Shown here: positions 45,305-57,145 of the stretch, piece by piece
How positions within the stretch are numbered: the stretch's first letter is position 1
How the letters are laid out: every line of letters starts with the position of its first letter
Assembly: GCA_034440615.1 (NCBI GenBank)
Contig: JAOTOM010004569.1
Location: 124,001-188,000, forward strand
DNA length: 64,000 bases
Reading direction: 5' to 3'
Origin: Ashinkailepas kermadecensis
Taxonomy: Eukaryota; Arthropoda; Thecostraca; Neolepadidae
Program-made: the position numbers and the translations under genes
The notes under the pieces: generated by a model
Seen by the model: only the letters and a program-made list of their open reading frames with translations
The model's database searches: none
What the model was told of the DNA's origin: nothing

Positions 45305-45580
45305 GTCCGAACGCAACGGGTGAGTCCATGAACCAAAGGGAACGGGCGACTCCATGAACCAAAGGGAACGCGGGAGTCCATGAACCAAAGGGAACGGGTG
45401 TGTGCATGAACCAAACGGAACGGGTGAGTCCATAAACCAAAGGGAACGGGTGAGTTAATGAACCAAAGGGAATGGGTGAATCCATGAACCAAAGGGATCG
45501 GGTGAGTCCATGAACCAAAGGGGTTAGTTCGCGAGCCCAACGGCACGGACGACTCATTGGTCCGGGTGGAACGGGTGAGT
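45305..45580. repeat. 26-bp minisatellite, about 10 copies
   Basis: GAGTCCATGAACCAAAGGGA recurs every 26 bp, for example TCCATG at 45325 and 45351. Outer copies are diverged. Confidence 0.93.
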
Positions 45581-45599
45581 CGACGGCCCCAACAGGAGC

Positions 45600-46390
45600 C
45601 TACGAGTCGCCACTAGGTGGTCCACAGAACGGTGAGCACCGTTGTCTAGAAGGGAACGGCGAGATCATTCGGCCTCCAGGGGATGAACCGGCCTCTGTTC
45701 GCAGTTTGGGACTGAACAGCTGACGGTTGGCCTCAGCGGTGATCTGGAAGCCGACGGGTGTCATGCGCCGATGTTTTTGCGGGCGGCGTGTGTAAGCAGC
45801 CACCGGGCCAGGTGCCGGCACAGGTGGCTGGGGTGGCGCACAAAGGCTGCCCGCCGCCCAGGAAACAGGGATTTTTAACAGAATTAACGGTGCCCCACTG
45901 AGCGAGTGCCGATAAACAAGTTGTTTGAGAGGCTGGCAGATGGGACGGCGCGACACCCTACCCCCGCCGGGTCCCTGCCCGAGTGGCGTTGTGTCGGCTT
46001 CCGGTGCGGCCAGGAGCGAGCGTGACGTCGTCGACGGGCAGACTCGGCGCGGGCACCTCCCGCGGCGACGGCGGGCCGGCGACCAGACGGCCGCTCGCTT
46101 GTTTGTGGTCTCCGGCTCGCCATGTGGGGGGGGACGATGTGCAGTGGGCGCAGTCAGCGGCGCAACCCGAACCGCCTGGAACAGCTGTTCCGAACGGGCA
46201 ATCGGGAGATGATCCAGATAGCGGGAGAGTCGTGCGGAACCACTGGAAGGGCTATTTGTCATTGCACTCTCACCCATTGGTCGCAGATTGCGAAATTCAA
46301 AATCGGAGGAAGCTCCGGTGTGGAACTGAACCCGTTGCGAGTGTGCAATGTCCCGGCGGTAGCCTAGCCCTGACGCTCGGGTGTGCATGT
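45600..46390. other. Partly GC-rich, no gene seen
   Basis: 45950-46160 is CpG-rich. The 272-aa minus frame here lacks any recognisable domain and follows base composition. Confidence 0.5.
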
Positions 46391-46394
46391 GAAG

Positions 46395-46585
46395 AGAAAT
46401 TCCCCAGGCGTCACTCACAGAAAAATCTCACAGATAAATGTCCTGGGCGTCACCCGCAGATAACTGTCATGGGCGTCACCCGCAGATATAATATGTCCCA
46501 GGCGTCACTCACATAAAAATGTCCTGGCAGTCACCAACAGAGAAATGTCCCATGTGTGACTCACAGCGAAGTGTTTCAGGCCTCA
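46395..46585. repeat. 26-29-bp degenerate tandem repeat, about 7 copies
   Basis: AAATGTCCTGGGCGTCACC and CGCAGATA words. Starts lie at 46441, 46467, 46496, 46522 and 46548. Confidence 0.88.
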
Positions 46586-46589
46586 CCCA

Positions 46590-47190
46590 CAATGAGTTAC
46601 ACCGACGCCGGGCTGTTCCTTCCATTTAGAAGCATTGAAGGGAGGAGGCGTCTTTTTCACAAAAAGTGTGATTAAAATGCATTTATACATATGTTTAACA
46701 CATATATTAATGTGTAATATATTAAAACATATGTTTGTCAGACCAGCTTAAATTACACCATGCAATTCATCTGGCTGCGAACAAGCTAGGCAGGCAAAAC
46801 TTAGCCTTCCAATTGCCTGAATATTGCCTTTGCCGACCACACAGCCTAAGGAGTGAGAAGGCATGTACATGAGCAAGTTCGATAATTAATACAACGCAAA
46901 AATCTATATCCCGCTTGACAGTGAATTATACCGAAAATACAACATAATATGAAACCAATTGCATGCCTTGGTTCGACCTTAAGTTATTGTAGGGTGCTAC
47001 GTTTTGTATGGCGATTTCGGTTATCCAATTTCTCCAATGATTGCTTGTTACGCAAAAAAATACATTTACGTCATTTGGGAATGTTATGAAAACATTTGTG
47101 GCGGAGATAGGGCACTCGCATGGAATGATCTGCTATGACGTGGTTATGTGATGACTTTGCGGTGTTCGTATGCGCGAGGCGAGCAAGATA
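46590..47190. other. AT-rich, no gene seen
   Basis: Short frames. An inverted-looking ACATATGTTTAAC...TTAAAACATATGT near 46690-46735. Confidence 0.5.
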
Positions 47191-47193
47191 TGC

Positions 47194-47194
<1 letters not shown>

Positions 47195-47283
<89 letters not shown>
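47195..47283. repeat. (TA)n microsatellite
   Basis: About 75 bp of TA followed by ATACATATATAAATATATGTATG. Confidence 0.97.
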
Positions 47284-47286
<3 letters not shown>

Positions 47287-47289
47287 ATG

Positions 47290-47920
47290 TGCCTGTATGT
47301 ATGCATGCATTTATGTATTGAATACATCTAATGTCCGTCTTGGATCCCTAAACAATAAAAGCCTATCCATTCCTTAAACATCGCCATGCCATGTGCTGGG
47401 ATGAATGGCTTCATGTGTGCCGGACGACGGCGCCGCTCGTGACCACCGTGAAACATGGATCACCTATTTTGAGCGTCGGAAAATGTCCGCGGCACCGGGC
47501 TCACTTCTGCGTCGGTTCACTTCATGCAATACCATCGGGCTAATGGCCAGGCCTCTCGGGAACTGGGCCAGACAACTGGAGCACCTTTCCTACGCCACGC
47601 ACTGGCTAACGCTGCCTTCCCGGGTGGAGGGAGCGGGCGGTCAGGAGCGGCTTTGTCGTGACCGCTGGGTAGCAGCACACAGCAGCGGCCGCCATTTGGC
47701 ACGTCACGCCCTGGGGATCGTCTGGTAGCAAAACCAGCCGCCGGTTGCCAGATCATCCCAGTGGCAACTGTCGACAGACGTGGGTGACGACAGGCTCCGA
47801 CTCGTTGATGATGCTGATATTCAACCTTGATCATCACGTGTCGGGGTGCCATCTGCCCGCGAGTGACCGCCGTCAAAGCAGTCGAGTCGCTCTGCCTGCG
47901 TCGAGGCCCGCACGGCAGCA
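47290..47920. other. No gene seen
   Basis: Mixed-composition DNA, frames without domains. Confidence 0.5.
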
Positions 47921-48258
47921 CGACGAGGACAGGACAGGACAGTAGGACAGGACAGGACAGGACAGGACAGGACAGTAGGACAGGAGGACGAGGTCAGGAC
48001 AGGACAGGACAGTAGGACAGGAGGACGAGGTCAGGACAGGACAGGACAGGAGGACGAGGACAGGACAGGACAGGACAGGAGGACGAGGTCAGGACAGGAC
48101 AGGACAGGAGGACGAGGACAGGACAGGACAGGACAGGAGGACGAGGTCAGGACAGGACAGGACAGTAGGACAGGAGGACGAGGTCAGGACAGGACAGGAC
48201 AGGACAGGAGGACGAGGTCAGGACAGGACAGGACAGGAGGACGAGGTCAGGACAGGAC
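47921..48258. repeat. (ACAGG)n satellite with GGAGGACGAGGTC punctuation, inverted relative to 42.0 kb
   Basis: Reverse complement of the 42018-42940 array, including the 13-bp punctuation word. Flanks are not shared by eye. Confidence 0.96.
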
Positions 48259-48259
48259 C

Positions 48260-49015
48260 TCGTGGTATATTTGCGAGCCTATCGATGGTGGGCATCCCTC
48301 TGATTCAGAAACGATTTGCCGACTTTCTCATCGAAATTTCAAGGTTTTTATATCGTGTTTCAGTTTTTCGTTATCGTGTACGACCAGGCATTAACTGACG
48401 ATGCTTTGCAGCACTGGTGGACGCAAGGCGTACTGCGGCTATGCTTCCAACTTAAAGTTGCAGATTTTGCCCGATATTTTGCACACCAGTAGATTCCTAG
48501 GCTAAGGCTAGACAGCTTATTAAAATGCCCATTGCAATCATGGTTACCCAGCTCCGAATACTTTTTGAAGTCATGCCTGTTTAAAAAAGCCAACCTTGCG
48601 TAGGTTAAAAGCTAGCTTCTCATCCGTCGCTGTCGACGTTGCTAAGTTGTTAGCAGAAGATGCTTGAGAACAAAGCGGTAGTGTGCTTTTGCACCACTCA
48701 GATGGTGGACACTGATAATTAGATGATGATGCATGCTGGCGTGATTTTCAAGAAAGAACTTGAAAATGCGATACAATTCCAAAAGTGCCTGTTATAATTT
48801 GGGAAAATTGAGAAAACCGAACTAGTTCACCGTGAAGCTATAGCTCAACTTCACACATTGCATTACATGTATATTGATTTACCAACTTGCTAATCATGTT
48901 TTCTGCGATGCACGGGCTCGCCGATCCAGGCGTATGCCATCATCGAAAATAATTGTGAAGTGATTAGGTTAATAACAGGAAATGCATCGCACGACGTAGC
49001 GTAACTATGGCGACT
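48260..49015. other. No gene seen
   Basis: AT-richer DNA with short frames only. Confidence 0.5.
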
Positions 49016-49020
49016 CGGCA

Positions 49021-49215
49021 TGACGTTCGCACCGATGACGTAACGTAGCCTAGCAACGGCGGCTGAGCATGACGTTCGCACCGATGACGTAACGTAACGC
49101 AACGCAACGATGACGACTCAGCATGACGTGGACCGGTCCTAATTAAGACCCTCCTCCGAAATCAACTCCACCCTCATTACGTCACATCAAAATCGACAAA
49201 TTAGGTGAGATGACG
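49021..49215. promoter_or_regulatory. CRE/ATF-type site cluster
   Basis: TGACGT occurs on the plus strand at 49021, 49036, 49070, 49085 and 49124 and inverted at 49179-49184. A 49-bp unit (TGACGTTCGCACCGATGACG plus TAACGTA) is present twice, at 49021 and 49070. TGACGTAA is the ATF/CREB or PAR-bZIP half-site. It lies directly before island E. Confidence 0.5.
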
Positions 49216-49750
49216 CGTCGATAAACGCCGGGCGGCCGCGGCAAAATTAGCGCTCTGAGCACTGGCTAGTCACGATAATTAACTGCTGCGTCGTCGGTAA
49301 TTAGCGCCGTGGCGCGTCCTGCCGCCGGACCGTCGGGCCAACGTCGGCCACCCAGACCGGTGCCACCGCGGCCGCCGAGATTCCGCCACTCCGCCTTTGA
49401 CTCGACGCACCGACCCGAAGGTCGCCGACAAAGAGCGGCGCGCGCGACGAAACGGCCGCGTCACCCGCGCGCCGTTGTGTCACCGGTGTCGACGCCGCCG
49501 GCGCCGGCGGCGGTCACGTGCTCGGCCGGCGGCGGCGCGCAGTTTGAACGGGCCGGCAGCAGCGTGGAGGATCGCGCGCCAGCCGGCGGCGGACGGGGAC
49601 GCGCGCGCGCCTGTGACGCTATTCAGCGCGTGCCACCTGCTCGTGCGGCGCGCGCGCGTGTGCGCCTCGGTTCCCCTCGGCGCCCAGCTGTCCCCCCCCT
49701 CCCAACTCCCGGCTGCCACCGGCGCGGCCGCGGCGGCGGCGCACATCTGC
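49216..49750. promoter_or_regulatory. Orphan GC/CpG-rich island E
   Basis: Starts with AT-containing homeodomain-type words: AAATTAGCGCTC near 49244, GATAATTAACTG near 49275 and GTAATTAGCGCC near 49299, so AATTAGCGC occurs twice. It then becomes purely CpG-rich up to the GAGCC satellite. No gene called. Confidence 0.45.
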
Positions 49751-51176
49751 GAGCCGAGCCGAGCCGAGCCGAGCCGAGTCGAGCCGAGCCGAGCCGAGCC
49801 GAGCCGAGCCGAGCCGGGTCGAGCCGAGCCGAGCCGAGCCGAGCCGAGCCGAGCCGAGCCGAGCCGAGCCGAGCCGAGCCGAGCCGAGCCGAGCCGAGCC
49901 GAGCCGAGCCGAGCCGAGCCGAGCCGGCCGCCGAGCCGGCCGGCCGAGCCGAGCCGAGCCGAGCCGAGCCGCCGAGCCGAGCCGAGCCGAGCCAGCCGAG
50001 CCGAGCCGGCCGAGCCGGCCGAGCCGAGCCGGCCGAGCGAGCCGAGCCGGCCGGCCGAGCCGGCCGAGCCGAGCCGAGCCGAGCCGAGCCGAGCCAGCGA
50101 GCCGAGCCGAGCCGGCCGAGCCGAGCCGAGCCGGCCGGCCGGCCGGCCGGCCGGCCGCCGGCCGGCCGAGCCGGCCGGCCGGCCGGCCGGCCGAGCCGAG
50201 CCGAGCCGGCCGAGCCGAGCCGAGCCGAGCCAGCCGGCCGGCCGAGCCGGCCGGCCGAGCCGGCCGAGCCGGCCGGCCGGCCGAGCCGAGCCGAGCCGAG
50301 CCGAGCCGCCGGCCGAGCCGAGCCGAGCCGAGCCGAGCCGAGCCGAGCCGGCCGGCCGAGCCGAGCCGGGCCGAGCCGAGCCGGCCGAGCCGAGCCGAGC
50401 CGAGCCGAGCCGAGCCGAGCCGAGCCGAGCCGAGCCGAGCCGAGCCGGCCGAGCCGAGCCGAGCCGAGCCGAGCCGAGCCGAGCCGAGCCGAGCCGAGCC
50501 GAGCCGAGCCGAGCCGAGCCGAGCCGAGCCGAGCCGAGCCGAGCCGAGCCGAGCCGAGCCGAGCCGAGCCGAGCCGAGCCGAGCCGCCGAGCCGCCGAGC
50601 CGAGCCGAGCCGGCCGAGCCGAGCCGAGCCGAGCCGAGCCGAGCCGGCCGGCCGGCCGGCCGAGCCGGCCGAGCCGAGCCGAGCCGGCCGGCCGAGCCGA
50701 GCCGAGCCGAGCCGAGCCGGCCGAGCCGAGCCGAGCCGAGCCGAGCCGAGCCGAGCCGAGCCGGCCGAGCCGAGCCGAGCCGAGCCGAGCCGAGCCGAGC
50801 CGAGCCGAGCCGAGCCGAGCCGAGCCGAGCCGAGCCGAGCCGAGCCGAGCCGAGCCGAGCCGAGCCGAGCCGAGCCGAGCCGAGCCGAGCCGAGCCGAGC
50901 CGAGCCGAGCCGAGCCGAGCCGAGCCGAGCCGAGCCGAGCCGAGCCGAGCCGAGCCGAGCCGGCCGAGCCGAGCCGAGCCGAGCCGAGCCGGCCGAGCCG
51001 AGCCGGCCGAGCCGAGCCGAGCCGAGCCGAGCCGAGCCGAGCCGAGCCGGCCGAGCCGAGCCGAGCCGAGCCGAGCCGAGCCGAGCCGAGCCGAGCCGAG
51101 CCGAGCCGAGCCGAGCCGAGCCGAGCCGAGCCGAGCCGAGCCGAGCCGAGCCGAGCCGAGCCGAGCCGGGCCGAGC
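49751..51176. repeat. (GAGCC)n pentanucleotide satellite, about 1.4 kb
   Basis: Perfect GAGCC runs interspersed with GGCC, GCC and CAGCC variants that cluster in the middle third. One CpG per unit. Long open frames on both strands are artefacts: a 5-bp unit without a stop word is open in all frames (SRAEP on plus, RLGSA on minus). The assembled length may be unreliable. Confidence 0.97.
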
Positions 51177-51179
51177 CTA

Positions 51180-52940
51180 TGAAAATCCCAGCGGTGCCCT
51201 GGTCTCTGAAGACTGTAGGGATGCCCCTAAAACTGCTGGGCTGCCCTTCTGCAGACTGCAAGGATGCCCTATGAAGGCTGGGTGTTCCGAAAAATCGCAC
51301 TGCGGAGTTCCTCAGCAGGTCTAATACGTTAATACTGGTCAATGATGCTCAGCCGACTTCAAACTAGGAGCGAACACCTTAGCAACAAATAGAACAAATG
51401 CTTTCGGACGATCTGACTCCACAGGTTAACCACATCTGCTCCTCACCACTTCGGAACATGGCATTCAGTCCACCACCATCTGCCCGCACCGAAAACAGTT
51501 GGATGCCGGAAATGCGAAGCCTGCCCCTGAGCAAACTCCATGTAAATTCGTCGACTAGTCGAGAAACCACAGTACCGGGTAGGTGACTCAGGAAGAAGTT
51601 GTTTTTGTGAGAAACCCTGTGTTGCATGGGCGGTTTAGGTGCCTAGTCGTGCACGACGAAACACCTAAGCAGAGGCTGGAAGTGGCTGTTGTCAGGCCTT
51701 GCCCACGGCCATGACCCGACAAGAGCCACGTCCATGGGCAGGCGACGTCCATGGCAGGCCATGTCATGGGCGTGGTCTGACAATAGCCACGTCCAAGGGC
51801 GGGCGATGCCCATGGCAGGCCATGTCTATGGCTATGACCCGACATCAGTGGCAAAGGCAGCGGCCGAAGCCAAAGCTTTTGTAAACTTCGAAAAATATCG
51901 AAAACGCACCAGCAGACCATAAGTCATATTCTTCGGTGTGTTGTCTTGTGTGATATTCGAAGTGTAGACAGAGAGAGAGAGGTATGACGTGCTATAATGA
52001 ATGCATGTAATCATGTGTGTATGCATGAGCAGGGGTGTAGGCTGTCCTAAAATGGTGGGATCGTATCGATATTATCCCACAGAGAACCGCAGGATTCAAT
52101 CAGCGAAGGGAGGGGCATGTGCCCACCAGCTTTTAAATCCATGTGCAAAGGTTGCATAAGGCATAAGTATAAGTGTGATGTGCAGGGCTATGCAATGGCG
52201 TCTGCTTAGTTGCACTAACCTGAAAATGCACACAGGAATACACATCTCGTTTGGCTTTTCAATGTAATGGGCTCACTTTTTCTTCTTTTCTTCACAAGCT
52301 AACAATCAATCGCTGTCGATGCCACTTTCAGTTTGGTCGGCAACAGGTGCTTGGTCTCCTATTTATTTGTGAGACTCCTCCCCCCCAAACGGCCGCAACG
52401 ATGCTTGTGCATCCACCATGGTTCACAACGTGGGTCATCCGGAACATATAACCGCGGACGTATACTGGATACATTCAACTTAAAGCCCACTTCAACACCC
52501 ACAGTCGCATCTGAGAAACCACAGTCTTGGTTAACAGCCGGCCGGAGGTCATTACTTGCCATGCAACGCCGTGAAGGTGAAGCTCAAGCGTAGGCCAGCC
52601 ATCGCCAACCTGCCTATGGGTCCATGAGCGTGTCACAATGAAGACGACCCATCACTCTTTCCTGGCAGTCCAAGACGACCCATCACTCTTTCCTGGCAGT
52701 CCAAGCGCGCAAGTCAGCGTGGCTCTCAAGATCCCGTGCCACGTGCACCATTACCGTCTTTCATCAAGATCCCGTGCCACGTACACCATTACCGTCTTTC
52801 ATCGATTAACCCCGCCGGCGAGGCAGGTCTGAAAGGACCCACCCAGCTGCGCATGCCACGCGACAAGACGACCACCGCCTGTTTAGCCAGCAACCGAACA
52901 GCACACAGCCAGACCTTGGCATTTTCCACCCATCATCTAT
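51180..52940. other. No gene seen; two small duplications
   Basis: About 51700-51835 holds two units with GCCACGTCCA and CATGGCAGGCCATGTC. About 52645-52700 repeats AGACGACCCATCACTCTTTC, and 52730-52800 repeats AAGATCCCGTGCCACGTRCA. No coding signal. Confidence 0.55.
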
Positions 52941-52944
52941 CTCC

Positions 52945-53640
52945 CGGCCGCTCCAAAGGCGGCCGACGGCGGCCGCGCCGCGGCCGACGAAGGGCCGGCG
53001 CCGGCCGCGCCGGCTGAATCGACGGGCCTTGGCGGCGCCGGCGCGTGCAGGGGTCGCGCGGCCATCTGGGCAGCGGCGGCACAATGGCGCGGACGCGCAC
53101 CGATTGATAGCGCGCCCAGATGAATGAAGTCAATGGCGGCGCGGCGGCGGCGGCGGTAACCGGGCGCGCATCACCTGTCCCCCGGCCCGCCACCTGGCAC
53201 ACGACCGGCCGACGCGCGCTCGGCAGGTGAGACCCCACCCCGTCCCCCTCCCCCCGCGGCCGCGCGCGCGCGCGCGACTTGAAGCGGAGCAGGCGGCGCA
53301 GATACATCTGTCGCCTGTCATCGCCCGCCGGGCGCTCCGCACCGGCGGCGGCGGCGCATTCAAATAGGGCGCGCGCGCTCGTCGTTGACTCGCCGCCAGC
53401 AGGGCACGCGCACGCGCCGAGCCCCCGCCTCCCCCGGCGATGATCCGGAAGGGATGCCCGGGGAGCGGTCGCTGGGGAACGGTCACTGGGCGGCCGCTGG
53501 GGAGCCGATGGGTTCCGAATCTGCATCGCCCTGCGGGCGGATGTGGATCGGGTTAAACGGAGCCGGCGGTTGGTTTGAATGCCGCATTTCGACGCGATGG
53601 AGCAGAAGAAAGGGGCTACTTGAAGCCCCTTGAAGCCCCC
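52945..53640. promoter_or_regulatory. Orphan GC/CpG-rich island F, E2-box trio
   Basis: CACCTG at 53172 and 53191 and CAGGTG at 53224: three E2 boxes in 58 bp. Also GGCACAATGGCGCGG and GATTGATAGCGCGC near 53078-53116, words close to those of island D. Confidence 0.42.
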
Positions 53641-53644
53641 ACCG

Positions 53645-54825
53645 GTGGTGTCAGCAGCGATGCAAGCGACAGTGCTAGTTTTGCAAACGTATGCCAATTG
53701 CCCGATGTGTTTATGTCGTGAATCATGGAACCGCTAGATGATGAGAGCACTTTCCCGAGGGTACTTTCATACATCATAAGGTACTTTCGCGATAGAAATA
53801 CTTCAATCTCGCCTACTAGACCGCCAGATACTACGCAGCCGAAACGTTCGGGGGAACATTTCGGTTCCGTGCTTCACCTCCTCACTGGCAACATTGCCAG
53901 ACGGAACAGTTGGTTCTCTTGCATGCCATGTGAGAAGAGCCAGTCGCAAGCAATGCTGTGTTGTAAAACAGATTTATGTTTTGTCAGCTATCACCGAGTA
54001 AGCGTAATAACAGATGTCCCTATAGCTGTCTATATGGGAATACATTTGGAATTCGAAGAGTGGAGGTGATCATAACATGGAGCATTATAACGATACTTAC
54101 CATAAATCATCCTCAACTATCGATAACTAATCTTATAGATTCAAATGCACTCTGACAATTGCAAGTGCCACGCACTTGAAATATCAAACGGACTGGCCGA
54201 TATGGATGATCTGACTTCAACCACTGACCTGAAGAAACGACTGCCAGCGAGGTTCACCAGCTTTCCAAGTGGGCAACTCTAGAGCTAATGCCTCGACTTA
54301 GATGTATTCTATTTGTTGAATATTCGGTATTGAAATAGAATATACATTCGATCAAATAAAAAAACATGTAAGAGCAGAACAGACCTTGAAATCAGATTGA
54401 GGTCCTACAATTGTGCATTGAAAGCACCAACCTGAATACAAATGATCAAATTTGTTGCGATTTTCCTCATGCTCGCGTAAGAAACTCTTCTATTATGAAG
54501 TGATCATGACCAAAAGTACTTACTTATACCTTGGGAAAAAGACGATGAAAACTATCACCATCGGTAGTTTTGAACAAGGGTGCATGCATCATGAAACAAT
54601 GATGGATCAATTCGAAGTGCAACTTGTGGATATTTTCATTTATCAGCAAATATTGTCACTTTTCAAGCGATCAGCTACCAGAACGTGACATGACCATATC
54701 TGGCTATATTTTTCACTGCATTTCAAGGGTAGATATACTTAGCAAAACCATTTTTGGATATAATTATGACCGTCAGCAGCGATTTTATTTGAAACATTTT
54801 CCTCATTTCTGTATGTGCCTCGGGT
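53645..54825. other. AT-rich, no gene seen
   Basis: The 114-aa frame at 53725-54069 has no named domain. Confidence 0.5.
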
Positions 54826-54827
54826 TA

Positions 54828-54985
54828 TTATCCCACAACGGGCGGGGTTTCGAGTTCACCCGCGACCAATCGGCGTGAGAGGCTGGTGACGCTATATAGC
54901 CCAGTAGTCGAATGCTTTGCAGGAGAACCCAAGGTTTTTCTTCTTTTTAGGCGTCCCTTCGTCCCTTGCGGTGACGCTGCGATGT
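54828..54985 (+). mobile_element. tRNA-Lys-type SINE, diverged 5'-truncated copy
   Basis: Shares ATCCCAC, CGGCGGGRTT, CGCGACCAATCGGCGTGA, TTGGTGACGC and GTCGAATRC with 61388-61575 in the same order and orientation. Lacks the A-box end. Confidence 0.7.
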
Positions 54986-56690
54986 AAATCACTTTTGATA
55001 ATGCGATATAAGCGGCTTAAACAACATGCCGCAACGTTTCAATGAGATAGTGAAATAAAACTACACAACATTTACAAATGCCGTGAATTCGTGGCGCTGC
55101 AAGAGATAGTCCGAGGAGCGATCATGTAGCCCTCCTGAAGGACAGCAGTTCTCCAGCACATTCCTCAGATGGAGATACCTTGCACATTGTTACCTTGTCC
55201 GTTGCTAACGTCCAGAATGCATGAAGAAAATATTGGCTATTCTTTGCAAAATGTTCGATGACTAAGTCCACCATTAATTTAAATTTATTTTTATTGACGC
55301 ACCAAAATCCCTCGCCCAAGGCTCTCTATCATCTGATGTGGATGGACGAGTTGTGTTGCAAACGACACCGAGCAAAGTAGTCACGTGACTTAAATTTTGC
55401 TTAACGAGCATGCCTTTCATTGTTAGCTTGCTATTAAGACTAGTCTTCTGCTTCATTTCCACGAAGGTGTTGGAAACGAAGAAGAAACAATAATTAACGA
55501 ATAACAAAAACGTATATACTGTTATTCCTGTTATTCCACGTGGCCAAAACCCGTTTAAGCGTATCCGAGCGACGACAAAAACATGCTCCCTATTAAAGGC
55601 GAGCCCCTTTGAACCTTTTCATGGCCGTACTTGATCATCAGTTGGCTTCCCCAGAAGTGTAATTGTCTTTTCGCTGATCCTCACTGCCTATCCGAAGTAA
55701 AATAAATGAGTAGCGCAATGCAGATGATCAGTCATGAAATCTGCTTTCAGATTTCCCATTCAGCGGCTCCAACGCTGTGTTTGCAGGTGAGAATCTACAC
55801 AGAATACGTACTTAGACTTTGCAACCAATATCAGAACAATAATAAGCATATACTGAATTGGACACACCTATGTATTAAATCCGAGGCGGCAGCACCTCGC
55901 TCAGCCAGAGGACAGGGAAACTCTCACTTTAAACTAATCATTTATCACGCAAGGCCATATGGCTAACGCGAAAATTCACAGATATTTTTTTCGTGGGGGG
56001 GGGGGGGGGGGTATGGAACTGCCCCCTCTGATCCGCCGCCCTGTATTAGGCACTGATGACAGGAAAGACGACCTGGGATGACCTTCCACAATTACGCCCT
56101 GCGTCGAAATTATCATCGCACGCACACCACCGACACCACCCACCCATACCCGACACGCGCCACACTGATCGAATACCTTGGCATCGGCCGTGCCTCGATC
56201 CCAATTACAGCCATTACCGCCGGATGCAGCGGGCAGCTTCCTCTTTAAACAGATTACGGGTGCGCGGCGGTGGCTTGTTGGGGTGGCGTATCATCCCCTG
56301 TCAGTGGAGCTGTGTCGTTCACCTGCCCCCATCTGCCCCCACCTATCGGGTTAGCTCACTCGGCTGTAAATGCCGCAGGCCGGAAAGCCCCGTGTAGCTG
56401 TGTGACGTCACCATGTGGCTAACAGCGCGGATAATCTGGAGCCGAAGTGAATCGCGCCGTGCAACTAGCACCAGACGATGGCGATAGTCGGAACGAAGCT
56501 CGCAAGAGCCGGAGGTCGTCTCTCTTAACGAGCGAGGTAGCAGCTGCTGAATAATTAGACAAGAAGACAGGACAGGCCTGGTTGTTGGCTGTTCCTGTTT
56601 CTTATACAACCCACATTACAAATGGGACAAGATGGTTACCAAATTAGAGGCAAGACCACGAACAACAAACGGTGCAACATATAAACCATC
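54986..56690. other. No gene seen; G17 run
   Basis: A run of 17 G at 55995-56011 is followed by GATCCGCCGCCCTG near 56032-56045. That resembles the right end of a CAGGG-type hAT MITE, but no partner left end was found. Otherwise AT-rich. Confidence 0.45.
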
Positions 56691-56694
56691 GTCC

Positions 56695-57145
56695 GTGCAC
56701 GGAACTGTGTCGCCCGTGCACGGTGCTGTGTCGCCTGCACAGTACTGTGTCGCCCGTACGCGGTACTGTGTCGCCAATGCACGGGATGTGCCCCCCCGAC
56801 AATAATATTATGCAAGAATTGCACTACATTGTGTAAAACACGATTGTCATGCACGGACCTGTGTCGCCAATGCACGGAATTGTGTCGCTGTTCACGGTAT
56901 TGAGTCGCACGTGCACGGTGCTGTGTCCCCTGCAGGGGTACTGTCTTGCCCGTGCACGGAACTGTATCGCCAATGCACGGAATTGTGTCGCTCGTGCACG
57001 GAATTGTGTCGCTTGTACGGTACTGTGTCGCCTGTACGGTACTGTGTCGCCTGTGCGGTACTGTGTCGCCTGTACGGTATTGTGTCGCCCGTGCACGATA
57101 CTGTGTCCCCTGTACGATACTGTGTCGCCTGCACGGTACTTCGCT
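56695..57145. repeat. 18-21-bp degenerate minisatellite (CTGTGTCGCC)
   Basis: Units such as CGTGCACGGAACTGTGTCGCC and TGTACGGTACTGTGTCGCC repeat with uneven length. Interrupted at about 56780-56850 by unique DNA. Confidence 0.92.

Noticed and set aside
49309..51342. Three open frames of 620-671 codons across 49.3-51.3 kb
   Set aside because: They are (GAGCC)n read in different frames, giving SRAEP or RLGSA. A stop-free 5-bp unit is open in all frames.
56343..56400. Possible tRNA-like A-box (TTAGCTCACTCGG)
   Set aside because: No B-box at a fitting distance and no cloverleaf.
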